A stretch of 64,000 nt of DNA. It comes from Sulfurospirillum sp. GTDB lineage: Bacteria; Campylobacterota; Campylobacteria; Campylobacterales; Sulfurospirillaceae. Positions 37,417 through 45,951 of this stretch are shown in pieces. A program made the translations under genes and the position numbers. A model generated the notes under the pieces. That model did no database searches. It was given only the letters and a program-made list of their open reading frames with translations, and was not told the origin of the DNA. The first letter of the stretch is position 1. Each line of letters starts with the position of its first letter. Location: assembly GCA_016744795.1 (NCBI GenBank), contig JADGDR010000004.1, positions 62,001-126,000 of the forward strand, in the 5' to 3' direction.

Positions 37417-39795
37417 ATGAAAAAACAATTACTACTTTTAATCCTATTTGCAACACAACTCTTTTCTCTTACTATAGTTCTTAATAGCACAAAAGTTAGT
37501 GGTGAGTCATATGCCATTTTACATGTAGAAGATAGTGAACCAGTTGACTGCCAAGTAATCCCTCAAAGTTTAGATAAAAAAATATATCTTTGTAGATTTA
37601 ATAAAGTTGTAAAGACTCCTATAAAACCAAAACAAATGGCTTTGGTCAATATCGATTTTTTGGAAAAAAAGAAAGAATTTTATGTAAGAATTGAGCCAAA
37701 AGTAAAGTCTAAGTTAGTTCAGGTTAAAAGTTCTCTCTATATTGATGATGAGGTTAGTTCAAATCAACCAAAAAAAATGGTAAATCATTGGAGTATACTT
37801 TTGTATAAAAAATCTCCATTTCAAATAGAATCATCAAATGAGAAGATAAATTTCCCAATTATATATCCTAAAAATATTAAGCCTTATGTTGGTGCACTTG
37901 ACCTTAATGGGGCACCAATATCTTATGTTCAAAGTAAAGATATAAAACTCTATTTGACACTTAAAAAAAGTTATATCAATGAGAAATATTTTGATGTGAT
38001 TGAAGATAGCATAGATGTAGTAAATAAGTATCCAAATACTATTTTTAAGAGTGAGTTTATGCTTTATAGACTTAGAGCTATAGATAAAGGAATAGATGAG
38101 AATGATGAAGAAATAGCAAGTAATTTTGATGGCAACGATATTGTCAGTGAAGGAAAAGCATGGATAAAATCATTCCCCTCAGATAATAATATTCCTGAAG
38201 TTTTAATGCTTATAGCAAAATCTTATTTAAAAATGGGATTTAAAGCAGATGCAAATTACTTTATGGATACTCTTATAAGTGAACATGAAAATAGCCCATA
38301 TACTAAAAAAGCTATTTTAGTTTTTGCAGATTCTTTATATAATGGAAGAGATAAAGATAAAGCTATAAAACTCTATTTAGATGTTCTTTATTCAGCACAA
38401 GATTTAGACATAGCAGCAGAAGCAGCTATAAGGTTAGGTGATAAAGAGATGAATAGAGGTAAAACTGAAAAAGCGAGAGGATACCTCCTTAAAGTTTTAG
38501 AGGCAAATCATGAGTATCTTTTAAAAGACAGAGTTGCTTCGTATGAATTAGCAAAAAAACTAGCAAAAAATAAGCTTTATGATATAGCAGCTAAGGTAGC
38601 AGATATTTTAATAGTTGATTTAAAAAAGAGTGATGAGAGTAGAGAATTTTTAGTAAGAGATAGCGGTTTGTGGCATGCAAAAGCTAATGATATTAAAAAG
38701 GCTTATGATAGGTTACAGCAGTATTTAAAAGAGTATAAACATGGGGATTATATTGAAGAGGTACAGACAAGTTTAGATGAGCTGTTTTTTGAACTTAATG
38801 AAAGCAATGAAACCAAATTAGCAAATTATTATGATGAACTTATTGACAAATATAAAAATAAAATAGGTGATAGAGCAGTAATAGAAAAAGCAAAACTTTT
38901 GCTTTCACAAGAGAGATATAAAGATGTCCTGCAAATGCAAACTTCATTAGAGTATGTGAGTGAAAAAAACTCTACAAGTGAGTATATAACTGATGCATCA
39001 AGTGCTTTAGTTATTTTGGCACTTAAAGATGATAAATGTAGTGAAGCAGTTAGATATGTTGAGAAGTATAAACTAGATTTGGAAAAATTCGATAAAAGTG
39101 AAATTTTTGCTTGTCTTATACGAACATCTAGATTTACTAGAGCAAAAGAGCTTAGCGAAATGTATTTGCAAGATGGGACTTTAAAGACTAGAAATAAATG
39201 GATGCAAAATTACCTTTTGAGTCTTTATAAACTAAATAAATATGCTAGTGTGGTTAAAGTTGGTGAAGATGTTGTAAAGATGGCTAAGTCACTAAAAACA
39301 AAAGTACAAAGTGATTCACTTAGGATGATGTTTTTCTCTTTAATGAAACTTGATAGATTAGAAAAAGCGATTGATATAGCAAAAACTATAGAAAAAAACA
39401 CTCCTAATGATTTAAAAAACAGTGATGTATATATAAAGATAGTCCAACGTGCACAAGATGATAGAAATGATTTGCTACTAAAAGAGTATGCAAACAAGAT
39501 TATATCTTTACAAAACAAGTATAAGAGTTATGTATATACACCAGATGTGGAACTTGGTCTCATAGGAGCTTTACAAAGGCTAGAAAAGACAAAAGAAGCC
39601 TTGGTTATAGCAAAAGGCTTAGTAGATAAAAATATCTCTTTAAAACAACAAACAAGAGCTTATTATAGTGCAGGAGAACTTAGTATGAAACTCAATAAAA
39701 ACAAAGAAGCAAAAGAGTACTTTACAAAATGTAAAGAAGTAAAAATAGAAAGTTCATGGAAAGATATTTGTGAACAAAATTTGAAGTTGTTGTAA
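37417..39795 (+). CDS. pflA: PflA-like flagellar motility protein with TPR repeats
   Basis: A 792-residue exported protein with a signal peptide (K-K-Q-L-L-L-L-I-L-F-A-T-Q-L-F-S). It has a beta-rich N-terminal domain of about 170 residues and a long helical array of TPR-like repeats (about 190-790). Length, architecture and its place directly after nuoN match PflA of Campylobacter jejuni, a periplasmic component of the flagellar motor scaffold needed for rotation. No ribosome site is visible before the ATG and the -10 box is adjacent, so the mRNA may be leaderless. A palindrome copy encodes I-L-H-V-E near residue 36. Assignment rests on synteny and architecture, since TPR proteins diverge quickly. 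Confidence 0.75.
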   Translation: MKKQLLLLILFATQLFSLTIVLNSTKVSGESYAILHVEDSEPVDCQVIPQSLDKKIYLCRFNKVVKTPIKPKQMALVNIDFLEKKKEFYVRIEPKVKSKLVQVKSSLYIDDEVSSNQPKKMVNHWSILLYKKSPFQIESSNEKINFPIIYPKNIKPYVGALDLNGAPISYVQSKDIKLYLTLKKSYINEKYFDVIEDSIDVVNKYPNTIFKSEFMLYRLRAIDKGIDENDEEIASNFDGNDIVSEGKAWIKSFPSDNNIPEVLMLIAKSYLKMGFKADANYFMDTLISEHENSPYTKKAILVFADSLYNGRDKDKAIKLYLDVLYSAQDLDIAAEAAIRLGDKEMNRGKTEKARGYLLKVLEANHEYLLKDRVASYELAKKLAKNKLYDIAAKVADILIVDLKKSDESREFLVRDSGLWHAKANDIKKAYDRLQQYLKEYKHGDYIEEVQTSLDELFFELNESNETKLANYYDELIDKYKNKIGDRAVIEKAKLLLSQERYKDVLQMQTSLEYVSEKNSTSEYITDASSALVILALKDDKCSEAVRYVEKYKLDLEKFDKSEIFACLIRTSRFTRAKELSEMYLQDGTLKTRNKWMQNYLLSLYKLNKYASVVKVGEDVVKMAKSLKTKVQSDSLRMMFFSLMKLDRLEKAIDIAKTIEKNTPNDLKNSDVYIKIVQRAQDDRNDLLLKEYANKIISLQNKYKSYVYTPDVELGLIGALQRLEKTKEALVIAKGLVDKNISLKQQTRAYYSAGELSMKLNKNKEAKEYFTKCKEVKIESSWKDICEQNLKLL

Positions 39796-39796
39796 A

Positions 39797-40570
39797 ATGA
39801 AAAATTTAACCTTTATATCATGGAATGTTAATGGCATAAGAGCTGTTGATAAAAAAGAGGCTTTGAAGTGGATAGATGAAAAAGATGTAGATTTTTTAGC
39901 ACTTCAAGAGATAAAAGCCGAAGCCAAACAAATTCCAAAAACTATTTTTGCTAAGGAATTTAAAGAGTTACATGTAAACTCATCTTCAAAAAAAGGACAA
40001 TCAGGTGTTGCTCTTTTTAGTGATGTGAAATCTTTACATGTAGAGACTTCAAAAAATATAGATATATTAGATGAAGGGCGTATAAACGAGTATCATTTTG
40101 AGAATATTGTCTTTTTTAATGTTTACTTTCCAAATGGACAAAGGAATGAAGAGCGCTTAGAGTACAAAATGGCTTTTTATGATAGATTTTTAGAACATAT
40201 TGAAGTTCTTAAAAAAGAGGGTAAATCAATAGTTATTTGTGGTGATGTAAACACAGCTCATACTGAGATAGATATAGCTCGTCCAAAAGCAAATGAAAAT
40301 ACATCTGGTTTTTTAAAAATGGAGCGAGAGTGGATAGACAAGCTTTTATCTTATGGTTACATAGACACCTTTAGACATATTCATGGTGATCTTAAAGACA
40401 AATACAGTTGGTGGTCATATCGAGCTAATGCAAGAGCCAATAATGTAGGCTGGAGAATTGATTATTTTTATGTATCAGAAGATTTAAAAGATAAAATAGT
40501 AGATGCAGATATACTTGATGATGTCTTAGGAAGTGATCACTGTCCAATTATTTTGACTCTTAAAGTTTAA
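39797..40570 (+). CDS. xth: exodeoxyribonuclease III
   Basis: A 257-residue AP endonuclease/3' exonuclease of the ExoIII/APE1 family. Active-site motifs are S-W-N-V-N-G-I-R-A, L-Q-E-I-K-A, G-D-V-N-T-A-H-T-E-I-D, Y-S-W-W-S-Y-R, W-R-I-D-Y and the terminal G-S-D-H-C-P-I. All catalytic acids and the final histidine appear intact. It starts one base after the pflA stop. It carries two palindrome copies 66 bases apart, in a surface segment between residues 55 and 85. Confidence 0.95.
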   Translation: MKNLTFISWNVNGIRAVDKKEALKWIDEKDVDFLALQEIKAEAKQIPKTIFAKEFKELHVNSSSKKGQSGVALFSDVKSLHVETSKNIDILDEGRINEYHFENIVFFNVYFPNGQRNEERLEYKMAFYDRFLEHIEVLKKEGKSIVICGDVNTAHTEIDIARPKANENTSGFLKMEREWIDKLLSYGYIDTFRHIHGDLKDKYSWWSYRANARANNVGWRIDYFYVSEDLKDKIVDADILDDVLGSDHCPIILTLKV

Positions 40571-40766
40571 ATTAAAATAAATTATATATAATATTTACAA
40601 ATCTTATAGTTTGTGTATGTTAGAAAATAACTTCATTTGTAATACTTTTTACTATTGCAGGTATAATCCATATCTTTTTAAACACCAAACTTGAATGTCT
40701 CCTATAAAATAAGTCAATAATATTGAAGTATAGTATTAGGAGATGGTTTATTTTAAAGGAACTAAA
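40571..40766 (+). promoter_or_regulatory. promoter gap upstream of the thioesterase
   Basis: A 196-base AT-rich gap. TATAAT at 40662-40667 is the best -10 candidate and would give a leader of about 90 bases; a second, TATAGT at about 40732-40737, would give one of about 25. An AGGAG directly abuts an ATG at 40743 and is too close to serve it. No RNA gene or terminator with a clear T-run is seen. Confidence 0.45.
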
Positions 40767-41519
40767 ATGGAAAACTACTTTGATAAAAAGTTTCAATTAC
40801 GCTATTTTGAAATGGATAAATCAGGAAAGGCATCAATCGTTACAATGCTAACTCTGCTCCAAGAAACAGCTGCTGAACATTGTCACTATGCAGGGCAGTG
40901 TTTGCTTTCGCTTTTGTCGAAAAATCTTGGATGGGTATTACTCTCTGGGGTTATGAAGATGGATCGTTATCCTGAGTATAAAGAAAACATTATAATTAGA
41001 ACATGGTTATCGAAATATAAAGCTATTCGAGGTATTAGAGAAAATATTATCTATGATGAAAATTACAACATTATAGGTAGAGCTAAGGGATTGTGGCTTT
41101 TTTTTGACATAGAAAAACGAAGACCAACAAAGATTTTAAATGATTTTAAAGAAAAATGGTTGTCTTGTAAAGAAACATGTATAGAACATGATATATCAAC
41201 TAATATTGACATAATTAATTCTGCTAAATATATGAAAAAGTTTACAGTTAATTTATATGATACCGATACCAATAAGCATGTAAATAATATTCGCTATTTG
41301 CAATGGATGATTGAATCAATTCCTGCCAAAATAACCGATAATTATGAATTACACTCTATTGATGGACGTTTTATTGCAGAAGCACAGTATGGTGATGTGA
41401 TTATGTCAGTAACCAACAAAGGCGATGGTAAAAACTCTTTTATTCATGCTATTCATGTTGAAGGTAAAGATAAAACTTGCGCAGTAGCAAAAACAGTTTG
41501 GAAAAAAATTAAAAAATAA
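40767..41519 (+). CDS. acyl-ACP thioesterase family protein
   Basis: A 250-residue double hot-dog protein (starting M-E-N-Y-F-D-K-K-F after AAAGGA). An upstream ATG at 40743 is less likely. The first half has Q-E-T-A-A-E-H-C-H-Y-A-G and the second half D-T-D-T-N-K-H-V-N-N-I-R-Y-L-Q-W-M, whose Asn, His and following acidic positions form the catalytic set in plant FatA/FatB and bacterial homologues. It would release fatty acids from acyl carrier protein. No synthesis genes are adjacent, so its physiological product is unknown. Confidence 0.85.
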   Translation: MENYFDKKFQLRYFEMDKSGKASIVTMLTLLQETAAEHCHYAGQCLLSLLSKNLGWVLLSGVMKMDRYPEYKENIIIRTWLSKYKAIRGIRENIIYDENYNIIGRAKGLWLFFDIEKRRPTKILNDFKEKWLSCKETCIEHDISTNIDIINSAKYMKKFTVNLYDTDTNKHVNNIRYLQWMIESIPAKITDNYELHSIDGRFIAEAQYGDVIMSVTNKGDGKNSFIHAIHVEGKDKTCAVAKTVWKKIKK

Positions 41520-41524
41520 AAGAC

Positions 41525-42403
41525 TTAATATTTAAGTAAAAATTTTTGAATTTCATTAACACTTCCTCTAAAGTGTTCTTTAAATTGAGAAGCATTAAAG
41601 GTTTTTTGTCTTTTAGCTAGTCTTGCTGTATTGGTTATGATTTTTTCTTTAAGTTCATCTATGTTTAAATCACCATCTAAAAAACTTAGTGTTTCACTTA
41701 TTCCTATGGACTTCATTGGGTTTGGTGCTCTTGTGTATTTGTTTTCTAGAAAAAAGACCTCGTCTATGAGGCCTTCATCTAACATGATTTGAGTTCTAAG
41801 GGTGATTCTATCTTTTAGTAGTTCTTTGTCTATGCCTATCTCAAAAAGTTCCAAATTTTTTACAATAGGTTCTCTTTGGTTATCTTCAAAAAATTGACTT
41901 GGTATTACACCTGTTTGAAAGTATATTTCAAGCCATTTTTCTATGCGATAAGAGTCGTTTTTACTAATGGCACTTGCATATTTTTCATCAAATTCATTTA
42001 TCAAAGCATAGCCATCAGATAGGTTCTGTTGTACTTTTGTTTTTATTATTTCACTAATTTGAGGTTTGTAACTTACACCATCAATCATAGACTTTAGATA
42101 AAATCCAGTTCCACCTACTATGATAAGATTTTTATTCTCTTCTTCGCTTAGTTTTTTCGCCTCTTTATATAGTTCAAAAAAGATAATTACGTTGAAATCG
42201 TCATTTACATGTAAAGCATCTATACCAAAGTGTTTAACTCCTTCTCTCTCAAGACATGTAGGTTTTGCAGAAGCTATGTCAATCTCTTTGTAAATACTAA
42301 GAGAATCAAGTGAAAGAATATTCGCATTTAATTTTTTTGCCAATTCAATACTTAGTGAGGTTTTTCCTGAGGCAGTTGGTCCAAGTATAGCTATCTCTCT
42401 CAA
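41525..42403 (-). CDS. miaA: tRNA dimethylallyltransferase
   Basis: A 292-residue MiaA that adds a dimethylallyl group to A37 of tRNAs reading codons that begin with U. It shows the P-loop G-P-T-A-S-G-K-T-S, D-S-L-S-I-Y (normally D-S-x-Q-x-Y; here Q is replaced by S), G-G-T-G-F-Y-L-K-S and the R-L-A-K-R-Q-K-T-F segment. A palindrome copy encodes A-L-H-V-N. On the - strand a TATAAT box (42441-42436) and AAGGA precede the ATG. Confidence 0.93.
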   Translation of the reverse strand: MREIAILGPTASGKTSLSIELAKKLNANILSLDSLSIYKEIDIASAKPTCLEREGVKHFGIDALHVNDDFNVIIFFELYKEAKKLSEEENKNLIIVGGTGFYLKSMIDGVSYKPQISEIIKTKVQQNLSDGYALINEFDEKYASAISKNDSYRIEKWLEIYFQTGVIPSQFFEDNQREPIVKNLELFEIGIDKELLKDRITLRTQIMLDEGLIDEVFFLENKYTRAPNPMKSIGISETLSFLDGDLNIDELKEKIITNTARLAKRQKTFNASQFKEHFRGSVNEIQKFLLKY

Positions 42404-42587
42404 TATATTCCTTTAAGCACATATTTTAGATACAATTATACTAGTTTAACCCAAATTTCTAGTTAGAAAAATAAGCAAGTGTATAAAAACCACTTCTATT
42501 GGTGGCTTTTTAATTAAGTTGAAATTATTCATTACTGCCTGTAGTATTGATATGTTTTATAAATAATTTTATCTAGAAAGTATAAAG
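42404..42587. other. divergent gap between miaA and the PAS/winged-helix regulator
   Basis: A 184-base AT-rich gap. The left end holds the miaA promoter. TTTCTA/TAGAAA (42456-42469) is a small dyad. A CCAC...GTGG element with a following CTTTTT (about 42490-42513) looks weakly like a terminator on the + strand although no gene precedes it on that strand. No coding sequence is seen. Confidence 0.35.
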
Positions 42588-43271
42588 ATGAATCAAAATA
42601 TACAAGATAGTTTAAAAGAGTCTTACAAAAATAAATTTACAATATTTGATAATATGCCTTACCGTGTTTATGTAAGAAATAGGTTTGGAATTATTGTTTA
42701 TGCCAACGAGATGACAAGAGATATTTTGCTATGTTCTCCTAGCAAAATTGTAGGGAGAAAGTATGAAGACATTTTTAAAGATGATGGTTTTATAAGTCAA
42801 CTTCAAAAGCATGATAAAATTTTTTGTAAAACAAAACTAAAATTCTTTGTTTCCATACAAGAACAAAATAAATATTATAAAAAAGAGGGCATTGTTAAAG
42901 TAATAGACTTTCTAGATGAACAAAAAAATGAAAGTTTTATAGTTACAATACTAGTGGAATTAAATGACACATTTGATATGAAAAATAGCTTATCCTTTTC
43001 CAATCATGGGGTACTAAATCCAGTTAGTAGAATATTTTATCTTAATAATAAAAAAACAATAAATTTAACAAAAACAGAAAATTCTTTACTTCTTCTTTTG
43101 TATGAGAAAAAAGGTGAAGTTGTTGATTATGATGAAATATTTTTAACTCTAGACATTAAAAATAAAATGACAAAAAACTCTTTAAAAATGATTATATATA
43201 GGCTTAAGAAAAAGATAGGTAAAAGTATAATTGAAAATGTATTAGATTTAGGATATAGATTAAATTTGTAA
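42588..43271 (+). CDS. PAS domain protein with OmpR-type winged-helix DNA-binding domain
   Basis: A 227-residue regulator. The first part (about 20-125) is a PAS domain (F-D-N-M-P-Y-R-V-Y-V-R-N then I-V-Y-A-N-E, K-I-V-G-R-K-Y-E-D-I-F). The C-terminal 85 residues form an OmpR/PhoB-like winged helix (N-L-T-K-T-E-N-S-L-L-L-L-L, S-L-K-M-I-I-Y-R-L-K-K-K-I-G and L-G-Y-R-L). There is no receiver domain and no phospho-acceptor, so the PAS domain presumably senses a ligand or redox state directly in the cytoplasm. It lies just upstream of the dcuC/iadA pair, whose promoter holds an 11-bp direct repeat suited to this kind of DNA-binding domain. Confidence 0.85.
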   Translation: MNQNIQDSLKESYKNKFTIFDNMPYRVYVRNRFGIIVYANEMTRDILLCSPSKIVGRKYEDIFKDDGFISQLQKHDKIFCKTKLKFFVSIQEQNKYYKKEGIVKVIDFLDEQKNESFIVTILVELNDTFDMKNSLSFSNHGVLNPVSRIFYLNNKKTINLTKTENSLLLLLYEKKGEVVDYDEIFLTLDIKNKMTKNSLKMIIYRLKKKIGKSIIENVLDLGYRLNL

Positions 43272-43281
43272 AATATTTAAA

Positions 43282-43314
43282 TGTTACCAGAGTGTTACTT
43301 CATAGAGATATAAT
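43282..43314 (+). promoter_or_regulatory. dcuC/iadA promoter with PhoB-like direct repeat
   Basis: TGTTAC at 43282-43287 is repeated exactly at 43293-43298, a period of 11 bp. A TATAAT -10 box is at 43309-43314, ten bases after the second repeat. This is the spacing of OmpR/PhoB-type activator sites that replace the -35. The gene immediately upstream encodes a regulator with that type of DNA-binding domain. Confidence 0.6.
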
Positions 43315-43344
43315 TTTAGTATAAATTTTTCAAAAGGAGATAAA

Positions 43345-44700
43345 ATGGGAACATTGATTTGTGTATTAGTTATCATGTTGGTTGCTTATTTAATTGTGAA
43401 AAAGCATAATCCACAAGCAGTTTTAATCTTGGGTGGATTTATCATGATGGCATGTGCTATTATATTTGGTTTAGGAACACCTTTACCAGAAGCAAAATCT
43501 ACAGGATTTGTTTGGTTTGACATAGTTGAATATGTTAAAGTTGTTTTAAGTTCGCGAGGAGCAGGACTTGGACTTTTAATTATGGCAGTTGGTGGATTTT
43601 CTATTTATGTAAGTAAAATAGGTGCTAGTGACGCCATTGTTTATCTTATAGCAAAACCCATATCAAAACTAAAATCTCCGTATATTGTTGCTGCTTTAGT
43701 GATACCTATAGGACAGTTATTATCTGTATTTATTTCTTCTGCAACTGGTTTGGGATTACTTTTAATGGCTTCAATTTATCCTATTTTAATAAGACTTGGA
43801 GTTAGTAAATTAACAGCTACAAGTGTTATAGCTTCTACTTTAGCTTTTGATATAGGACCAAGTAGCGGAAATACAAATCTAGCTGCAAGTACTATAGACA
43901 TGAGTGTTGTAGAATATTTTTTATCTCATCAAATTCCAATAGTAGTTCCAAGTATCATAATTATGGCTATTGCACACTATTTTACACAAAAATATTTTGA
44001 TAAAAAAGATGGAACAATAAGCACAATGGTTCAGGGAGAAAGAGCTGATTTTAAACTTGAGACACCATTGATTTATGCATTAATTCCAATTTTACCACTA
44101 CTTTTTATAGTAACTTTTTCAAGTTTTTTTAACTCACCAATAAAAATGAATGTAACAACAGCTATGTTACTTTCCCTGTTTATAGCTATGATTTTTGAGT
44201 TTGTAAGACATAAAAACTTACAAAAAGTTTTAAACTCATTGCAAGTGTTTTGGGATGGCATGGGAAGAGTTTTTGCAACAGTTGTAACCCTTATAATTGC
44301 TGGACAAACATTTTCACAAGGTTTAAAGTCATTAGGTTTTATAGATGGACTAATTTCTTTAACGCAAGGTCTTGGTTTTGGTGTAGTTGTTATAACAGTA
44401 ATATTCTCATTTCTAATATTTCTTACAGCAGTACTTATGGGAAGTGGAAATGCTCCATTTTTTTCTTTTGGCCCAATGGTTCCAGAGATTGCAAAAAAAA
44501 TTGGAACTGATAGTTTAAGTATGATTTTACCAATGCAGCTAGCAGCTGGAATTGGACGGACGATGTCTCCAATTGCAGGTGTTGTTATAGCAGCAGCTGG
44601 AATTTCTGGAGTTTCTCCATTTGATGTAGCTAAACGAAATACAATACCTATGTTATGTACTCTTCTTTGTATGTTCGTCATGAACTTTTTAGTTTATTAA
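43345..44700 (+). CDS. dcuC: DcuC-family C4-dicarboxylate carrier
   Basis: A 451-residue, roughly 12-helix membrane protein of the DcuC/YfcC-like ion transporter family. Landmarks are A-V-G-G-F-S-I-Y, the F-I-S-S-A-T-G-L-G-L-L-L-M stretch, G-P-S-S-G-N-T-N-L-A-A and the C-terminal G-I-G-R-T-M-S-P-I-A-G-V-V. Such carriers exchange or export succinate, fumarate or aspartate. Pairing with isoaspartyl dipeptidase suggests movement of aspartate, an isoaspartyl dipeptide or a C4 product. The ribosome site AAAGGAGA is strong and iadA follows after nine bases. Confidence 0.82.
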   Translation: MGTLICVLVIMLVAYLIVKKHNPQAVLILGGFIMMACAIIFGLGTPLPEAKSTGFVWFDIVEYVKVVLSSRGAGLGLLIMAVGGFSIYVSKIGASDAIVYLIAKPISKLKSPYIVAALVIPIGQLLSVFISSATGLGLLLMASIYPILIRLGVSKLTATSVIASTLAFDIGPSSGNTNLAASTIDMSVVEYFLSHQIPIVVPSIIIMAIAHYFTQKYFDKKDGTISTMVQGERADFKLETPLIYALIPILPLLFIVTFSSFFNSPIKMNVTTAMLLSLFIAMIFEFVRHKNLQKVLNSLQVFWDGMGRVFATVVTLIIAGQTFSQGLKSLGFIDGLISLTQGLGFGVVVITVIFSFLIFLTAVLMGSGNAPFFSFGPMVPEIAKKIGTDSLSMILPMQLAAGIGRTMSPIAGVVIAAAGISGVSPFDVAKRNTIPMLCTLLCMFVMNFLVY

Positions 44701-44709
44701 GGAAATATT

Positions 44710-45849
44710 ATGAAATTGTTAAAAAACGCATATGTTTATGCACCACAAGACTTAGGTGTTAGGGATGTGTTAATTGGAGGATCATCTATTTTAATGGTAG
44801 ATAAAGATTTATCTTTAAATATACCAGAGCTTGAAATAATCGATTTAAAAGGACATATCTTAACCCCTGGATTTATAGATCATCATGTTCATGTGACAGG
44901 AGGAGGAGGAGAAGCTGGTTACCACTCAAGAACTCCAGAGATAACTTTAAGTGAACTTATAAAATATGGGATAACCACAGTAGTTGGACTTTTAGGAACA
45001 GATGGGTGCACTAGAAGTTTGGAAAATTTATATGCAAAAGTTAATGCACTTGAATTCGAGGGAATTTCAACTTACATGTACACGGGATCATATAGAGTTC
45101 CTACAAATACTATTACACAAACAATTCTAAGTGATATGGTTTTAATAGATAAAGTCATTGGTGTAAAAATTGCACAATCAGATAATCGAGGTAGCTTTCC
45201 TACTGATGAAGAGCTTATAAAAATGTTATCAGATATACGAGTTGGTGGTATGATTTCAAAAAAAGGTGGTATTTTACATATGCACATGGGAGGATTAGAA
45301 TCAAAGCTAGATAATGTTTTTAGGCTGATTAATGATTATCAATTTCCTATAAATTATTTTGAGCCAACACATACAGCTAGAACAAAAGAGTTGTTTAAAG
45401 AAGCTTTGAAATTTCAAAAAATGGGTGGTTTTATAGATGTTACAACTGGAGGCAGTAAATTTGCACCAATACATGAAGTATTTTCTTATGGACTTGAAAA
45501 TGGATTAAATTTAAATAGAGTTTCTCTTAGTTCAGATGGGAATGGAAGTGTGCCAAAGTTTAATAATGCTGGTGAACTTCAAGGATTTGGTTCAGCTTCA
45601 TGCAAGTCAAATATTAAAGTCATAAAAGACTTGATTGATTACAAAATTTTACCTATGGAAAAGGTTATAGCTCTTATGACAAAAAATGTAGCAAAATTTT
45701 TAAATTTTCATAAAAAAGGTGAAATTAAAATTGGAAATGATGCAGATTTCGTAGTTTTTGATAATGAAATGAATATAAAAGACGTTATTGCAAAAGGTGA
45801 GTTTTGTATGCAAAATGGAGAAATTATCAAAAAAGGTTTTTTCGAATAA
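44710..45849 (+). CDS. iadA: isoaspartyl dipeptidase (beta-aspartyl peptidase)
   Basis: A 379-residue amidohydrolase. The first metal motif is H-H-V-H-V-T-G-G-G-G-E-A-G-Y-H-S-R-T-P-E, which matches the IadA-specific G-G-G-E-x-G loop. Further ligands are in H-M-H-M-G-G and F-E-P-T-H, and the catalytic aspartate is in S-S-D-G-N-G-S. It hydrolyses isoaspartyl dipeptides, produced by protein turnover or from cyanophycin, to aspartate plus an amino acid. It is downstream of and co-transcribed with a DcuC carrier. Confidence 0.92.
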   Translation: MKLLKNAYVYAPQDLGVRDVLIGGSSILMVDKDLSLNIPELEIIDLKGHILTPGFIDHHVHVTGGGGEAGYHSRTPEITLSELIKYGITTVVGLLGTDGCTRSLENLYAKVNALEFEGISTYMYTGSYRVPTNTITQTILSDMVLIDKVIGVKIAQSDNRGSFPTDEELIKMLSDIRVGGMISKKGGILHMHMGGLESKLDNVFRLINDYQFPINYFEPTHTARTKELFKEALKFQKMGGFIDVTTGGSKFAPIHEVFSYGLENGLNLNRVSLSSDGNGSVPKFNNAGELQGFGSASCKSNIKVIKDLIDYKILPMEKVIALMTKNVAKFLNFHKKGEIKIGNDADFVVFDNEMNIKDVIAKGEFCMQNGEIIKKGFFE

Positions 45850-45951
45850 CCTTTTTATTGATTATGTAATTTCACCAGTGCTTTATCGCATATTTTAGCT
45901 ACAATTATACCAATTTTTAGTAAAATAGTTCAAAAATATAAGAGGTTAAGA

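Noticed and set aside
42456-42513. Possible small RNA in the miaA/regulator gap (dyad plus CCAC/GTGG with CTTTTT)
   Set aside because: The stem is only four base pairs and no convincing promoter is placed to make it, so it is noted only as gap content.
44073-44681. A 202-codon open frame on the - strand inside the dcuC gene
   Set aside because: It is long but lies opposite a well-supported membrane carrier. Its composition is what the complement of hydrophobic codons gives, and no start signal is seen.
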